A DNA stretch of 64,000 nt from an uncultured Erysipelotrichaceae bacterium (GCA_947569705.1 CANOSP010000008.1:17477-81476), one strand, 5' to 3'; shown: positions 36,882-46,171, counted from the first letter of the stretch. Numbers and translations are program-made. Notes: generated from the letters alone by a model not told the origin.

Positions 36882-39800
36882 TTATTGTTTCAGAGAATGA
36901 GAATATTTGATCAGACAATACAGTACACATAATATCATTCCTACATATAAGTTAATATCTGTTTCATCCCCCGTATTTGCCCCGCCGATACTTGTAATCG
37001 GGTTATAATAACCTTTTACCGATGTGTATGGTTCATCAGGATTCTTCGGTGTTGTATCATCTTTAGCAGGTTCTTCAGGCTTTTCAGGTTCTTTGGTGTT
37101 ACCGAATATCATGGTATCAAATGGGAATTCGCCGTCTATATTCTTTTCCGGTTTCCATTCGGTTATTTCTTTGAGATTTGCGTCAGGCTTACCATCATCA
37201 TTCGTGTCTACATTCACATCCGGTTTGCCGTCTCCGTCACCGTCGATATTCATATCAGGAATGCCATCCCCATCAATATCTACATTTAAATCAGGGACTC
37301 CGTCATTATCGAGATCAAGATTAAGATCAGGGTATCCGTCTCCGTCTGAATCTACATTTAATTCAGGTTTGATGTCTTCCTTATTAATACTGTCGTAAGT
37401 AAATGTACCTGAAGAATAATTCTTATTCGGTTTCCAGTCATGAATCACAGCGATATTAACGATTGGATTCTTTCCGTCTTTTGAGATATTGATATGTGGT
37501 TTGAAATCGCCTTTATTATCAATGTTGATGTTTGGAATACCATCTCCATCTGTATCAATATTGATTACTGCTTTGACACTTGTTCCTGTACAATATTCTT
37601 CCAAAATATTGTTATCAGAATCTGCTTTGACACACTTCGTTGGCTTCCAATCTGTTTTCTTTAGAATCACTAAATTCAGATCAGGCTTTCCATCATTGTC
37701 TGTATCGATATTTAAGTCAGGTTTTCCATCACCGTCACTATCAATGTTTAAGTCGGGGATACCATCATAATCTCTGTCTCCGTTAATTACGATCCATTTA
37801 CTTTCATCATTCCGATCTTTCCATTTAATGTTTAAATCAGGACATCCATCTCCGTCCGGATCATTGAAGTCAGGTTTCCCATCTCCGTCCACATCGACAT
37901 CAATTTTCTTCAATTCTACTTCATGACAGCTTTCGGTATTTGTATTACCGGCGTTGTCTGTCGGTATCACACATACTTTATACTTTCCGACTGTTTCACT
38001 GATCGTAATACTTGCTTTTTCTTTTGTGACAATCAATTTCCCCTCTTTCATCAGTTCTTCACCTGATCGAGCAAGTGTATCTAACTTATATACCTTATAG
38101 CTGATTTCCTTAGTTCCGCTGACTTTTAAGTCATCTTTCGCATCACTTGTTGTGACTTCAAATGAGGTTCCCGGTTTAAAGAAGATGCCGCCGCTGATTT
38201 TATTGATAATATCTTGGAGCTTATTGTTTGTATCTTTGGCTTTTATCGTTTTGACCTTTGGTGCAGTTTTATCAATCTTAATGATTTCTTGTTTTTCCTT
38301 TGTGATTGCGCCACTGTCCTTTTTCATCCAAAAGCTTTGGTTTATTTCGCCTTCTTTTGTGACTGTGACTTGGTTTGGTTTCCATGTGCTTTGATCAAGA
38401 GACAAGTTGATATATTCATTGTGATCACTGATGATATTAACTGCTTGATTCGTCCACTTGCCTTCATATGCAGTGTTATTTCCGTCATTGATTTCTAAAT
38501 GATACCAGTCATCTTCAATGTTTTCTTCCTTAATGGTGAGTGTTCCCTCTTTAAACTTAAAACTATAATTCGGATAAGTCTTGTTTAAAGTATTCGCATC
38601 TCCCTTGATCAGATAGTTCCCTGCATTACTGTTGGTTTTCGCTGTCGTGCTTAGCTTAATATCATTGGCTTGGATTACATCCTGTACTCCGTTCCATGTG
38701 ACTAATTGATTCTTAAAATCTTGATAGGTTAATGGTGGATTTTGTTCTCCTTTAAGTTTCTCTTTGTCATCAATCGTTATTGTGATGCTTTTCGGCAATA
38801 CTGTGACTTGCACTTTTTTACTTAACGGTGATTCTCCGTCTGCCGTTCTTGTCACTGTGATTGTCGTTTTCGTTGTGCCGCTGTATTTCAATGCATCAAA
38901 CTCAGCGATATTACCGTTTACCGTCGGATTTGATACATATGTTGTATCATCAATCTCAAAGGTGTATTGCACATTCGTACTGTCCGCATCGAATTGTGTA
39001 CTCTTGATTGTAAAGTGATCGCCATACATGATCTTACCCGGACTTGTGATTGCCAGTACATTCTCATCAGGTCCCATGATATGAATCGTTCCGTCAGCTT
39101 CCGCTACTTTGTAGTTTCGATCCATTGGCTTCGTCGCATGGATCTTTATGTCTTTCGGACTTGATTCTGTATAATCATATTCGATTGTTTTATTGTCATT
39201 CGTCCATGCGATAGAGCCATCTTCGTTACTGTCTACCTCAATTAATATATCCCCTGATGTATCGACAACGCCGTCTACTTCAACCACCGGTGCGACACTT
39301 CCGCTCCCGTTCACTACATAGATCGGATCATCTGCGAATGTAATTACTCTTGTGCCTTTATCAATATTGATTGGTAATTCGATTATCTTATCTGCATAAT
39401 TTCCTGTAGGATCATGACTCGTTGCCTGTACGATTACCTTTCCCATTTGGCTGTTTTGACTCGCATTCAGAATCGTCACTAAACCGCTTGCATCTACCGA
39501 GATCACATCAGTGGGACTTCCTGCTTTCAGTTGATAGCTTACTGTGCTTCCGGTTGGGTTTCCTGCCGTATATAATTGGAACGTCTTGTTTGGATCATAA
39601 ACTTCTTTTTTGGCACTGTAATTACTTCCCGATTTCGGAAGTTCATTTCCGGCATTGTCCGTATAAATGAAGTTTTGCGCTCCTGCCGTTACTGTAAAAG
39701 TTAGTTCTGCATAAGCATCTGCTTGTCCTGCGGCTCCTTGTTTCTCTGCCACAATCGTTACTGTTCCGACTCCGTGGATTGTGACTGCTCCACTGTTTTC

Positions 39801-42188
39801 ATTGATTTCTATTACATTCGTTGATCCATCTTTAATTTTGTATTTCACCGGATTCGTATTCGTACTACCCTTTACACATGCAAATACTGCGACATTTGTA
39901 TCCGTTACCTTGACACTTTTTGAAATGATCATATTGATTGCCGCACTTGTTTCATAAAACTGCAGATTTTCAGCTCCCGCTACTCCGACATTCACTGTCA
40001 CCGCTATATCCTTACTGCTCCATTTGTCAGATACCTTTATCACAAAATGATAGCTTCCTACTCCTAATTGAGAGCCTGCCTTTACCTTGATCGTTCCGAC
40101 ATTCCCGCTTGTCGTTATCTGAAACATTCCCGAATCCTGTCCATTCACAAGCTCATAGCTGTAGGTCGTGGTTGATCCGCCGATCATATCCGGTGTTCCT
40201 TCATTTCCCGTAATCGTTCCGATGACTCCGTTTTCCATTACATTCGTTTGACTTGCGGTAAAGGTCGGAACACTTGTGTCGCTTGAAGCACTATCAGGTG
40301 TCAGTGTCGCATTCACTCCGCGATAGATAACTATTTCCTTTTCTACATAAGCCGGATTATAATTATCTAATCCTGTACTCGGATCATCATCCGCCGTTGC
40401 CCGTATCGTCACCTTATTAAACGCATTGTTTCCGTTATACGTGATTTCTCCTGTATCGGGATCTATTTCTATTAACGCTGAATAACCGCCTGATTTTGAA
40501 TACGTTATCTTTGTCCCTGTACTTGGATTCGCTGTCGCTGTTTCACTCCAAGCTGTTGCCGCATCTGTCATTGATTTCTTTGTCTGTGCCGGATCATTGA
40601 ATGCGACAGATAAATCTGTTTTTTCTACCATAAACGATGTACAAACCTTAGTATCAGCTGTAGTTGTTGCAGGATCACCGTTTGCATCCTTAGCACTTAC
40701 ACAAAATTTATAAGTTCCTGCTTTTAATCCACCGTTCAATAAATCAGGCGCATTATTTTTTATCTTTACTTTCAGTGTAGTGCTGCTTGAAGCACTACTG
40801 CTGTTTAATCCGTCAATTTCAAAGTTTTGATAAGAATTATCTCCGTTTGATTCCATTGCATAAGTTAATGGCATAACCCCTTGAGGATTCACTGAAATGT
40901 TTCCTATTATCTGTCCCGCATTCACATTCTTACTAAACTCATAATCTTTTCCGCTGCTCGCTCCGCTTTGCGGCTGTTTTGTATAGCTGATTTTATGTTT
41001 GGTAATTTCAAACGGTATCGCATTTGAAAGCGGGGAAGAATAAACCGGTGCAGCATCGGTGGTATACTCCTCGTTCACCAAGTATGCTTGGTATTTTCCG
41101 ATGGGAATATTACCGGTATCAAAACTAATAATACCTGAACTAGCAGCTGATTCTAATGGTTCATAGTATTTTAATTCACTCCCCGATGTATCTGATAATA
41201 ACAATGATATAGTATTGGTATTCCCTACGGTTGCGTTATCATAATGTATTTTAACTACAGAACCTTTCATGACTTTTTGGACAGAATCATTGTTGGCATT
41301 CTTAATATCATTAAAATCAACGTTCATAGCATCAGGATTCAACAATCTTATTTTCATCGGATCACCGGCTGTATTCCAAATATTTGTTGTATTGGCAACC
41401 GGATTCGTAATACTGGCTGTATAATTACTGCCTGTGCCGGTGGATAAAGCAAAAACTACATCACCTAAATTCAACTTGGCACTCGCTCTCAATGCTAATT
41501 GTTTCGTTTGTACATTTTGTATGGCTGCAGCACCTGTTGCACCAATAAAAGAAATCCAATTAGGTTTTGAAACAGAACCGTTTCCTGCCCAATAATCACG
41601 ATCATATTTTAACAAAAACACTTCTTGACTGTTAATCAGCTGATAGCTCATACCATCAGCATTAAATTGTGTTTCCGGCATGGTTAAACACCAAAAGCGA
41701 TTCTCTGCCATATAAGGCTGTAGGTAGTCCAGAGCAATGACATTTGAATTTTGTTCTAATGTTGTATAAGGAGTACGCTCTACAATCATGGCTTCATCTT
41801 TACTACCTGAAACAATATTATTATTTAATGTCGCATAATAATTTTTTAACAAACTTTTAGAATAGTTATGTGTAAAATTAGTCCATTCTGAATCATTATA
41901 CGTATACGGAGTCACAGCATTCTCAAAATGCTTGCTCATTGTAAGCCACACATTGTTTCCATCGCTGTTAGGATTTGATTTCAATAACTGCATTTCTAAG
42001 TTAATACCGTTATATTTTGTTCCCATATAAATTCGATCACCTTGTTTTAAATGACCGATTCTGCCGGTTGAATTTGATGAAACTGCATACGATCCGGCAG
42101 CATTCATTTGATAAAAACTATAACCATATGCAGATGTTATAGCTATAATGATTAAAGCAAATACAGATATTGCCGCTTTTTTCCACAT
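36882..42188 (-). CDS. Giant secreted surface protein with Ig/cadherin-like domains and about 11 Ca-binding-type DxDxDG repeats
   Basis: 1768 aa, function unknown. Residues 1-21 are a signal peptide or anchor. A unique region (about 30-300) is followed by many beta-sandwich repeats (about 390-1125), several with the cadherin-like ...TFTASQTNV...GTITG... pattern. An MBG/YGX-type domain lies at 1130-1222. The region 1425-1675 holds about eleven copies of D-x-D-x-D-G-x-P-D-x-N, the thrombospondin type-3/EF-hand-like calcium pattern, in blocks separated by a [DE]WKP-x-K spacer. Two cysteine pairs (about 1406/1421 and 1519/1533) may form disulfides. The end is NTGDETD (1738-1744), a hydrophobic segment and a weakly basic tail, like a degenerate sorting signal (ANTG). 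It is likely an adhesin or structural surface protein. The gene just upstream encodes a membrane-linked sigma factor. Confidence 0.8.
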   Translation of the reverse strand: MWKKAAISVFALIIIAITSAYGYSFYQMNAAGSYAVSSNSTGRIGHLKQGDRIYMGTKYNGINLEMQLLKSNPNSDGNNVWLTMSKHFENAVTPYTYNDSEWTNFTHNYSKSLLKNYYATLNNNIVSGSKDEAMIVERTPYTTLEQNSNVIALDYLQPYMAENRFWCLTMPETQFNADGMSYQLINSQEVFLLKYDRDYWAGNGSVSKPNWISFIGATGAAAIQNVQTKQLALRASAKLNLGDVVFALSTGTGSNYTASITNPVANTTNIWNTAGDPMKIRLLNPDAMNVDFNDIKNANNDSVQKVMKGSVVKIHYDNATVGNTNTISLLLSDTSGSELKYYEPLESAASSGIISFDTGNIPIGKYQAYLVNEEYTTDAAPVYSSPLSNAIPFEITKHKISYTKQPQSGASSGKDYEFSKNVNAGQIIGNISVNPQGVMPLTYAMESNGDNSYQNFEIDGLNSSSASSSTTLKVKIKNNAPDLLNGGLKAGTYKFCVSAKDANGDPATTTADTKVCTSFMVEKTDLSVAFNDPAQTKKSMTDAATAWSETATANPSTGTKITYSKSGGYSALIEIDPDTGEITYNGNNAFNKVTIRATADDDPSTGLDNYNPAYVEKEIVIYRGVNATLTPDSASSDTSVPTFTASQTNVMENGVIGTITGNEGTPDMIGGSTTTYSYELVNGQDSGMFQITTSGNVGTIKVKAGSQLGVGSYHFVIKVSDKWSSKDIAVTVNVGVAGAENLQFYETSAAINMIISKSVKVTDTNVAVFACVKGSTNTNPVKYKIKDGSTNVIEINENSGAVTIHGVGTVTIVAEKQGAAGQADAYAELTFTVTAGAQNFIYTDNAGNELPKSGSNYSAKKEVYDPNKTFQLYTAGNPTGSTVSYQLKAGSPTDVISVDASGLVTILNASQNSQMGKVIVQATSHDPTGNYADKIIELPINIDKGTRVITFADDPIYVVNGSGSVAPVVEVDGVVDTSGDILIEVDSNEDGSIAWTNDNKTIEYDYTESSPKDIKIHATKPMDRNYKVAEADGTIHIMGPDENVLAITSPGKIMYGDHFTIKSTQFDADSTNVQYTFEIDDTTYVSNPTVNGNIAEFDALKYSGTTKTTITVTRTADGESPLSKKVQVTVLPKSITITIDDKEKLKGEQNPPLTYQDFKNQLVTWNGVQDVIQANDIKLSTTAKTNSNAGNYLIKGDANTLNKTYPNYSFKFKEGTLTIKEENIEDDWYHLEINDGNNTAYEGKWTNQAVNIISDHNEYINLSLDQSTWKPNQVTVTKEGEINQSFWMKKDSGAITKEKQEIIKIDKTAPKVKTIKAKDTNNKLQDIINKISGGIFFKPGTSFEVTTSDAKDDLKVSGTKEISYKVYKLDTLARSGEELMKEGKLIVTKEKASITISETVGKYKVCVIPTDNAGNTNTESCHEVELKKIDVDVDGDGKPDFNDPDGDGCPDLNIKWKDRNDESKWIVINGDRDYDGIPDLNIDSDGDGKPDLNIDTDNDGKPDLNLVILKKTDWKPTKCVKADSDNNILEEYCTGTSVKAVINIDTDGDGIPNINIDNKGDFKPHINISKDGKNPIVNIAVIHDWKPNKNYSSGTFTYDSINKEDIKPELNVDSDGDGYPDLNLDLDNDGVPDLNVDIDGDGIPDMNIDGDGDGKPDVNVDTNDDGKPDANLKEITEWKPEKNIDGEFPFDTMIFGNTKEPEKPEEPAKDDTTPKNPDEPYTSVKGYYNPITSIGGANTGDETDINLYVGMILCVLYCLIKYSHSLKQ

Positions 42189-42575
42189 CTTTCATCGTTC
42201 CTTTCTCTTTTATGTCTATAATACCTGTCAACACCGAACAAAATCTTAGAGACATAGTACATGTTTTGTTCAAATGCCGTCGCAGTAAGCATTTTTAATC
42301 ACTTTGAGTGTTTCATCTTCGCTAAAGAAAGCTTTTAAGTCATCAGCGATATATAAACAATACTTCTATGATACTAAAAGCCTATTATGAAAGCATAACA
42401 GAAGTATTTTAAGCATACCGGCAATAAAAATCTCATCGACTGCACTGTTAAACTGACTGTTCGATTTGTATGCTTTTATAACGCAAATACAGTATTCCAT
42501 CAGTCAAAGATTCATCAATGAGATACACCATACCCGAAAAAGGGTCAAAATTTATTGAAAAAAATTTAAAAGTAA
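42189..42575. other. Intergenic region between sigma factor and surface-protein gene
   Basis: No gene seen. It holds an inverted repeat GAACAAAA...TTTTGTTC at about 42237-42273 and, on the minus strand, GGAACG before the surface-protein ATG. No convincing sigma-A promoter pair was found directly upstream of the surface-protein gene, which leaves room for an alternative-sigma promoter. Confidence 0.4.
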
Positions 42576-43565
42576 TTAAAAAGCCTGATTCCAATAATGC
42601 TCTAAAAGCACATAATATAAATTTCCTTGTTGTTTCAACTGCTCATATAAAGGTCTCATTGCCGCCTTTTCCGTTTCACTTTTTTCACTTAATTCCTCTT
42701 CACAATGAGCCCATTGCTTTAAAACCCGATAAGCATCCTTAGCGTCAAAAGCCGCATCTTTTTCATAAGTTTGATAATCGGAGTTAAAGAAATGATCGCG
42801 TACAATCACCGAGCCAAACACTAAGCTTGCCGCAAGGCTGACGGTGATCCCTGCCTTTAAAAAGAGCGTTGTATTAAGAACCGGAAAATGACTGAATAAA
42901 GAAGAAAATGTCTCTATACCCTTCTTTTTATCACACATTACCCACGCAGCACATATAGTTCCCAACTGATTGATACGGAAGTTCAATTTAACATCATTGC
43001 GGCGACAGTATTCTTCCACATCGGCACGCAACAGCTTTTTGGCATTTGCCAAACGACTTTTTACGGTTCCGTTAGGTACATTTAAAAGCTGTGCAATCTC
43101 ATCAATCGACATCTGCGCAAAATATTTCAAAGAGATCACTTCACGCTGTTCATCACTCAGCCGCAACATACAGGCTTGTAAAACCTCCATATCACTGCGA
43201 TAATGCATATTCGCTTCAGGCAGAAATTCTCGCCGTTTTTCTGTTTGAACATTTAATTGATCCAGCTTTGCATCATCCATTGCCTTATCTTTGTTTGAAC
43301 GAAACAAACGTTTGCACTCATTATGGGTAATTGAAACCAACCAATATTTAAAACGACTGCTGTCCTTAATATCAATCGCATAGCGAAGCACCTTTAAAAA
43401 GACCTCTTGCTTGATTTCTTCCGCATCGGCTTCACATTTTGTGATCTGATATGCGATATAATACACAAGCTTATGGTATCGGTCATACAATTCATTAAAG
43501 GCTGATTCATCCTGCATTCTCAATAATCTGATTAATTCAGCGTCATTTCGTTTTTTTGTGTTCAC
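42576..43565 (-). CDS. ECF-like sigma-70 factor with C-terminal membrane domain
   Basis: About 329 aa, longer than a usual ECF factor (about 180-200). Sigma region 2 (about 21-92: FNELYDRYHKLVYYIAYQIT, AEEIKQEVFLKVLRY, FKYWLVSITHNECK) and region 4 (about 127-182: LSDEQREVISLKYFAQMS, then IAQLLNVPNGTVKSRLANAK) are clear. A linker with C205 and C211 follows, then one membrane segment (about 232-256) and an external helical tail (257-329). The extra half looks like a built-in membrane tether or anti-sigma-like module. The frame opens at GTG 43574; I prefer GTG 43565, which has AGAGGTGG at good spacing. It lies upstream of, and in line with, the giant surface-protein gene, a likely target (inference). 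Confidence 0.82.
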   Translation of the reverse strand: MNTKKRNDAELIRLLRMQDESAFNELYDRYHKLVYYIAYQITKCEADAEEIKQEVFLKVLRYAIDIKDSSRFKYWLVSITHNECKRLFRSNKDKAMDDAKLDQLNVQTEKRREFLPEANMHYRSDMEVLQACMLRLSDEQREVISLKYFAQMSIDEIAQLLNVPNGTVKSRLANAKKLLRADVEEYCRRNDVKLNFRINQLGTICAAWVMCDKKKGIETFSSLFSHFPVLNTTLFLKAGITVSLAASLVFGSVIVRDHFFNSDYQTYEKDAAFDAKDAYRVLKQWAHCEEELSEKSETEKAAMRPLYEQLKQQGNLYYVLLEHYWNQAF

Positions 43566-43585
43566 GGCTTCCACCTCTTTTTTTA

Positions 43586-43614
43586 ATATTATTCAATATT
43601 TTTACATATGTCAA
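43586..43614 (-). promoter_or_regulatory. Sigma-A promoter of the ECF-like sigma gene
   Basis: TTGACA (43609-43614) and TAATAT (43586-43591) on the minus strand with a 17-bp spacer, about 20 nt before the start. Confidence 0.75.
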
Positions 43615-43825
43615 TATCATATTGTAAAATAAATTTATTTTTTCAGTCCTTCATATTTTAAATATGCTGATTTTTTGATAAACAAAAAGGTAAAAAACCC
43701 TTATAAACAGATGTTATTTAATCATTTTATCAATTTATGCATTAAGCAATACAGAAAACCTGCGATAAGCTAAAAAAATTATTTTAATTCAAAATTTTCC
43801 AATAATTTGACATTTATTTATATAA

Positions 43826-43857
43826 CAAAAAAAGAGTGATTCATTGAAGAACCACTC
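43826..43857 (-). terminator. Intrinsic terminator of the 63-aa gene
   Basis: Stem GAGTGGTTC/GAATCACTC (one G-T) plus seven T on the minus strand, 14 nt after the stop. Confidence 0.88.
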
Positions 43858-43870
43858 AAAAGCATCTGAC

Positions 43871-44062
43871 TTAAATCACCTCAAAGCCATGTTCGGAAAT
43901 CATCTGTTTGGCTTTTCTGATCACATCATTATCGCCGTCCACAAGCACAACGCTTTGTGATAAACGAATTTCATGACGGATACCGGCATTGTCCAGTACA
44001 TATGCCAAAGTCTTTACTCTTTCTTCATTTAACAAATCCTTTACCATGATTATACTAGTCAT
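43871..44062 (-). CDS. Small hypothetical protein (63 aa), ferredoxin-like fold pattern
   Basis: I do not recognise the family by name. The predicted pattern beta-alpha-beta-beta-alpha-beta (TSIIMVKDL, ERVKTLAYVLDNAG, RHEIRLSQSVVLVDG, DVIRKAKQMISEHG, FEVI) resembles the fold of heavy-metal-associated (HMA) domains but lacks their CxxC metal site. It has no signal peptide. GAGGAA stands 6 nt before ATG 44062, and a strong terminator follows, so this is a genuine single-gene unit. A binding or regulatory role is only a guess. Confidence 0.7.
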   Translation of the reverse strand: MTSIIMVKDLLNEERVKTLAYVLDNAGIRHEIRLSQSVVLVDGDNDVIRKAKQMISEHGFEVI

Positions 44063-44300
44063 TGTTATTCCTCACATTCCATCTTTATTATAGTCAAAAA
44101 GCAGTCATTTTACAATGGTAAATGTTGGTTTCTATGCAAAAGATAAGAGGAAATATTTAGGTAAAATCCCTATATAACCTGAATACCACAGTATTTTTGT
44201 AATTAAGACTCACAACTTATGTGCGGTTTTTTCACAACACAGTGTATCGGTCATGAAAATATTTGATCAAACACTTTGTTTATCGTTAAAATACACTGTT

Positions 44301-44320
44301 AAAAAAGCCCGCTTGCGGGC
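44301..44320 (-). terminator. Intrinsic terminator of the aspartokinase/ASADH-like operon
   Basis: Minus-strand GCCCG-CAAG-CGGGC followed by six T, just after the stop at 44329. Confidence 0.92.
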
Positions 44321-44328
44321 GTATTCGT

Positions 44329-45336
44329 TTACTCTTTTTCAATAAAATTATGAATTACATAAAAAGCTGTTTTCACCGCAATACCACAGCGCAGTGCGAG
44401 ATCATCGCATACTGCCCACATCGCAAAGGTATGCGGATCACTGCGGCGCATTCTGCCGATATAAATACGATAATCATGAATGACATCGGCACAAATCGGA
44501 TACATATTGTGAGTAATATCATCAAAACAGATCATATTGGGATCTTGACTGAATACATCTGTTAAAGCCTCAGGATCCACTTCCTCATCACATAAAAAGG
44601 CTAGGCTCATCGATAATCCGCGAAGTCCGGCTACCCGTACACAGGTTGCGCATATATCGCAATCCGTATCAAACAGCTGTTTAAGATACGTCTGTAAGCG
44701 CAATTCCTCTTGACTGCTTCCGCCGTCACAGAAATCAGAGGTCTGCGGGATTGTTTGGAACAACAACGGTAAATGCTGATAAGCATCTTTCAGCGGAAAT
44801 AATTCCGATTCCGGCTCCTGCCCCGCAACATAAGCTTTCAGTTGCTCCATCAGATCCTTACAGCCCTCATCGCCGACTTCCGCTACACTGTGAAGTGAAG
44901 TCAATACGCCCTTGCGCAGTGTATGTTTTTGTTTCAGTGCCGCAAAGATCATCACTGCCATCGCAAACGCTGCCGTCGGGATACGCAAATTGTGATCCTT
45001 TATCGTAAGCTGATCCAAATTCACGGAAGGAAGCACCAGTTTACCGACTTTCTCACAGCCGCATAAGCGGATAATCCACATTTGTTCCTGCTTCTCTTGC
45101 GGAATCAGCTGATCCGCTTTGCCGATACAGTCAAACAGAACCGTACACGTGAAAAGTCGCTCATCATTCAAACGATGAACCGGATAATATTGATCTTGAT
45201 ATTCAAAAGTCCTGCCGCATTCTTCATTCTCATCAAATAATACGATATTATATGGAAAACGCCATTTTTTCAGCCACTTTGCCAATTCTCTCGCCAACCA
45301 TGTAGAAGCCCCGATTATACCGGCTTGATTATTCAT
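44329..45336 (-). CDS. Aspartate-semialdehyde dehydrogenase homologue lacking catalytic residues
   Basis: 335 aa with the layout of ASADH: an N-terminal dinucleotide-fold start (AGIIGASTWLARELAKWL), a middle region, and the C-terminal CVRVAGLRGLS block corresponding to the family's cVRVPvxxGHS. The active-site segment, normally PNCST, reads IPTAAFAM (residues 119-126), so the catalytic Cys is gone. The catalytic His of GHS is Leu241. The glycine-rich loop is also altered. It is therefore probably unable to reduce aspartyl phosphate and may act as a regulatory or structural partner. It follows the aspartokinase gene by 4 nt, with AAGGGTG before ATG 45336. The homology call is good; loss of activity is inferred from the residues. 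Confidence 0.78.
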   Translation of the reverse strand: MNNQAGIIGASTWLARELAKWLKKWRFPYNIVLFDENEECGRTFEYQDQYYPVHRLNDERLFTCTVLFDCIGKADQLIPQEKQEQMWIIRLCGCEKVGKLVLPSVNLDQLTIKDHNLRIPTAAFAMAVMIFAALKQKHTLRKGVLTSLHSVAEVGDEGCKDLMEQLKAYVAGQEPESELFPLKDAYQHLPLLFQTIPQTSDFCDGGSSQEELRLQTYLKQLFDTDCDICATCVRVAGLRGLSMSLAFLCDEEVDPEALTDVFSQDPNMICFDDITHNMYPICADVIHDYRIYIGRMRRSDPHTFAMWAVCDDLALRCGIAVKTAFYVIHNFIEKE

Positions 45337-45340
45337 ACTT

Positions 45341-46063
45341 TCACCCTTCTATTACCGTACCTGAATGATTGGAAAATGTACCCTTTAGATAAATTTTAAT
45401 TCCATGCTTCTTCGCAAAAATCACACTGCGATCATGTAATACACGACTTTTCATATTCAACATTTCATCGTATGTCAGACGATCATAGCGAACTGCATAT
45501 TCATTCAGTTTCGGATCGCGATCATATACGCCGTCGACATCGGTATAAATATCCACTTCCTTTAATTTCAGCATATGAGCAAATAAAACAGCACTGTAAT
45601 CACTGCCCCCTCTGCCCAAAGTGGTTACCTTATGCTCATAGGAAGTTCCGATAAAACCGCCGACTACAATAACATCATATTCATTTAATTTCATTTTTAT
45701 TTCTTTATTATCCAGTTTTATCACTTTTGCATATTCATAATTATTATCGGTTCTGATTCCGCTGTCTATAAAATTTAAGGAAAATGCACGAACCCCTTGA
45801 TCCAAAAGCTCGCTGCATACTTTAATTGCGGAAAGCTGTTCTCCGATCGAAACAAGCTTTGCCCTCTCTTCCTTGCTTAAAAATTCACTTCCCATAGCCA
45901 GCAGTGTATCGGTCGCATAAGCATCCGGATATCGTCCCATAGCCGATACTACTACCACAACCTTTGAAGTCTGTGCAGCTTCCATGATATGGCGATACGC
46001 ATATTTTCGTGTTGCCTCGCTGCGCAGGGAAGTTCCGCCGAATTTCATGACTTTGATATCCAT
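45341..46063 (-). CDS. Aspartokinase without ACT regulatory domains
   Basis: 240-aa kinase that phosphorylates aspartate, first step to lysine, threonine, methionine and diaminopimelate. Seen: KFGGTS at 7-12, GEQLSA, VVGGFIGT, GRGGSDYSA (about 150-158) and TDVDGVYDRDP. Typical aspartokinases have about 400 aa with two C-terminal ACT domains that bind lysine or threonine. Here the protein ends right after the kinase domain, so allosteric feedback at this site is not possible. The start is ATG 46063, with GGAGG 7 nt upstream; the longer frame to 46120 and the ATG at 46069 (too close to GGAGG) are less likely. First gene of a two-gene operon with the altered ASADH. Confidence 0.85.
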   Translation of the reverse strand: MDIKVMKFGGTSLRSEATRKYAYRHIMEAAQTSKVVVVVSAMGRYPDAYATDTLLAMGSEFLSKEERAKLVSIGEQLSAIKVCSELLDQGVRAFSLNFIDSGIRTDNNYEYAKVIKLDNKEIKMKLNEYDVIVVGGFIGTSYEHKVTTLGRGGSDYSAVLFAHMLKLKEVDIYTDVDGVYDRDPKLNEYAVRYDRLTYDEMLNMKSRVLHDRSVIFAKKHGIKIYLKGTFSNHSGTVIEG

Positions 46064-46094
46064 GATCATACCTCCACATTCTCCATAACGTATG

Positions 46095-46171
46095 CAAAAA
46101 AGGTAAAAACGTGTAGGCACTGAAAACGGACTTTGCTGTCCCGTCTTAAAGAACTCCCGGACGCTTTACCT
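46095..46171 (-). promoter_or_regulatory. Structured leader/attenuator candidate before aspartokinase
   Basis: On the minus strand AGGTAAA-GCGT (46171-46161) pairs with ACGTTTTTACCT (46112-46101), followed by a T run. It encloses a second hairpin (ACGGGAC...GTCCGT, about 46121-46146). It lies between the yitT stop and the aspartokinase ribosome-binding site and could be either a yitT terminator or a termination-control element for the operon. I could not match it to a lysine riboswitch, T-box, SAM or other known class. Confidence 0.5.

Noticed and set aside
37190..37880. Short periodic repeats of about 30 bp resembling a repeat array
   Set aside because: They are in-frame codons for the DxDxDG-x-PDxN protein repeats, with no unique spacers, so not CRISPR.
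42189..42290. ECF-type promoter (TGAAC ... GTCT) for the giant surface-protein gene
   Set aside because: Spacing between the two boxes is about 14 bp, shorter than usual, and with one example it cannot be told from chance.
46095..46171. Lysine riboswitch or c-di-GMP (GGGAC..GCAAAG) aptamer before aspartokinase
   Set aside because: Too short and lacking the lysine-riboswitch core; the GGGACAGCAAAGTCC segment is only superficially like the c-di-GMP-I motif and its partner elements are missing.
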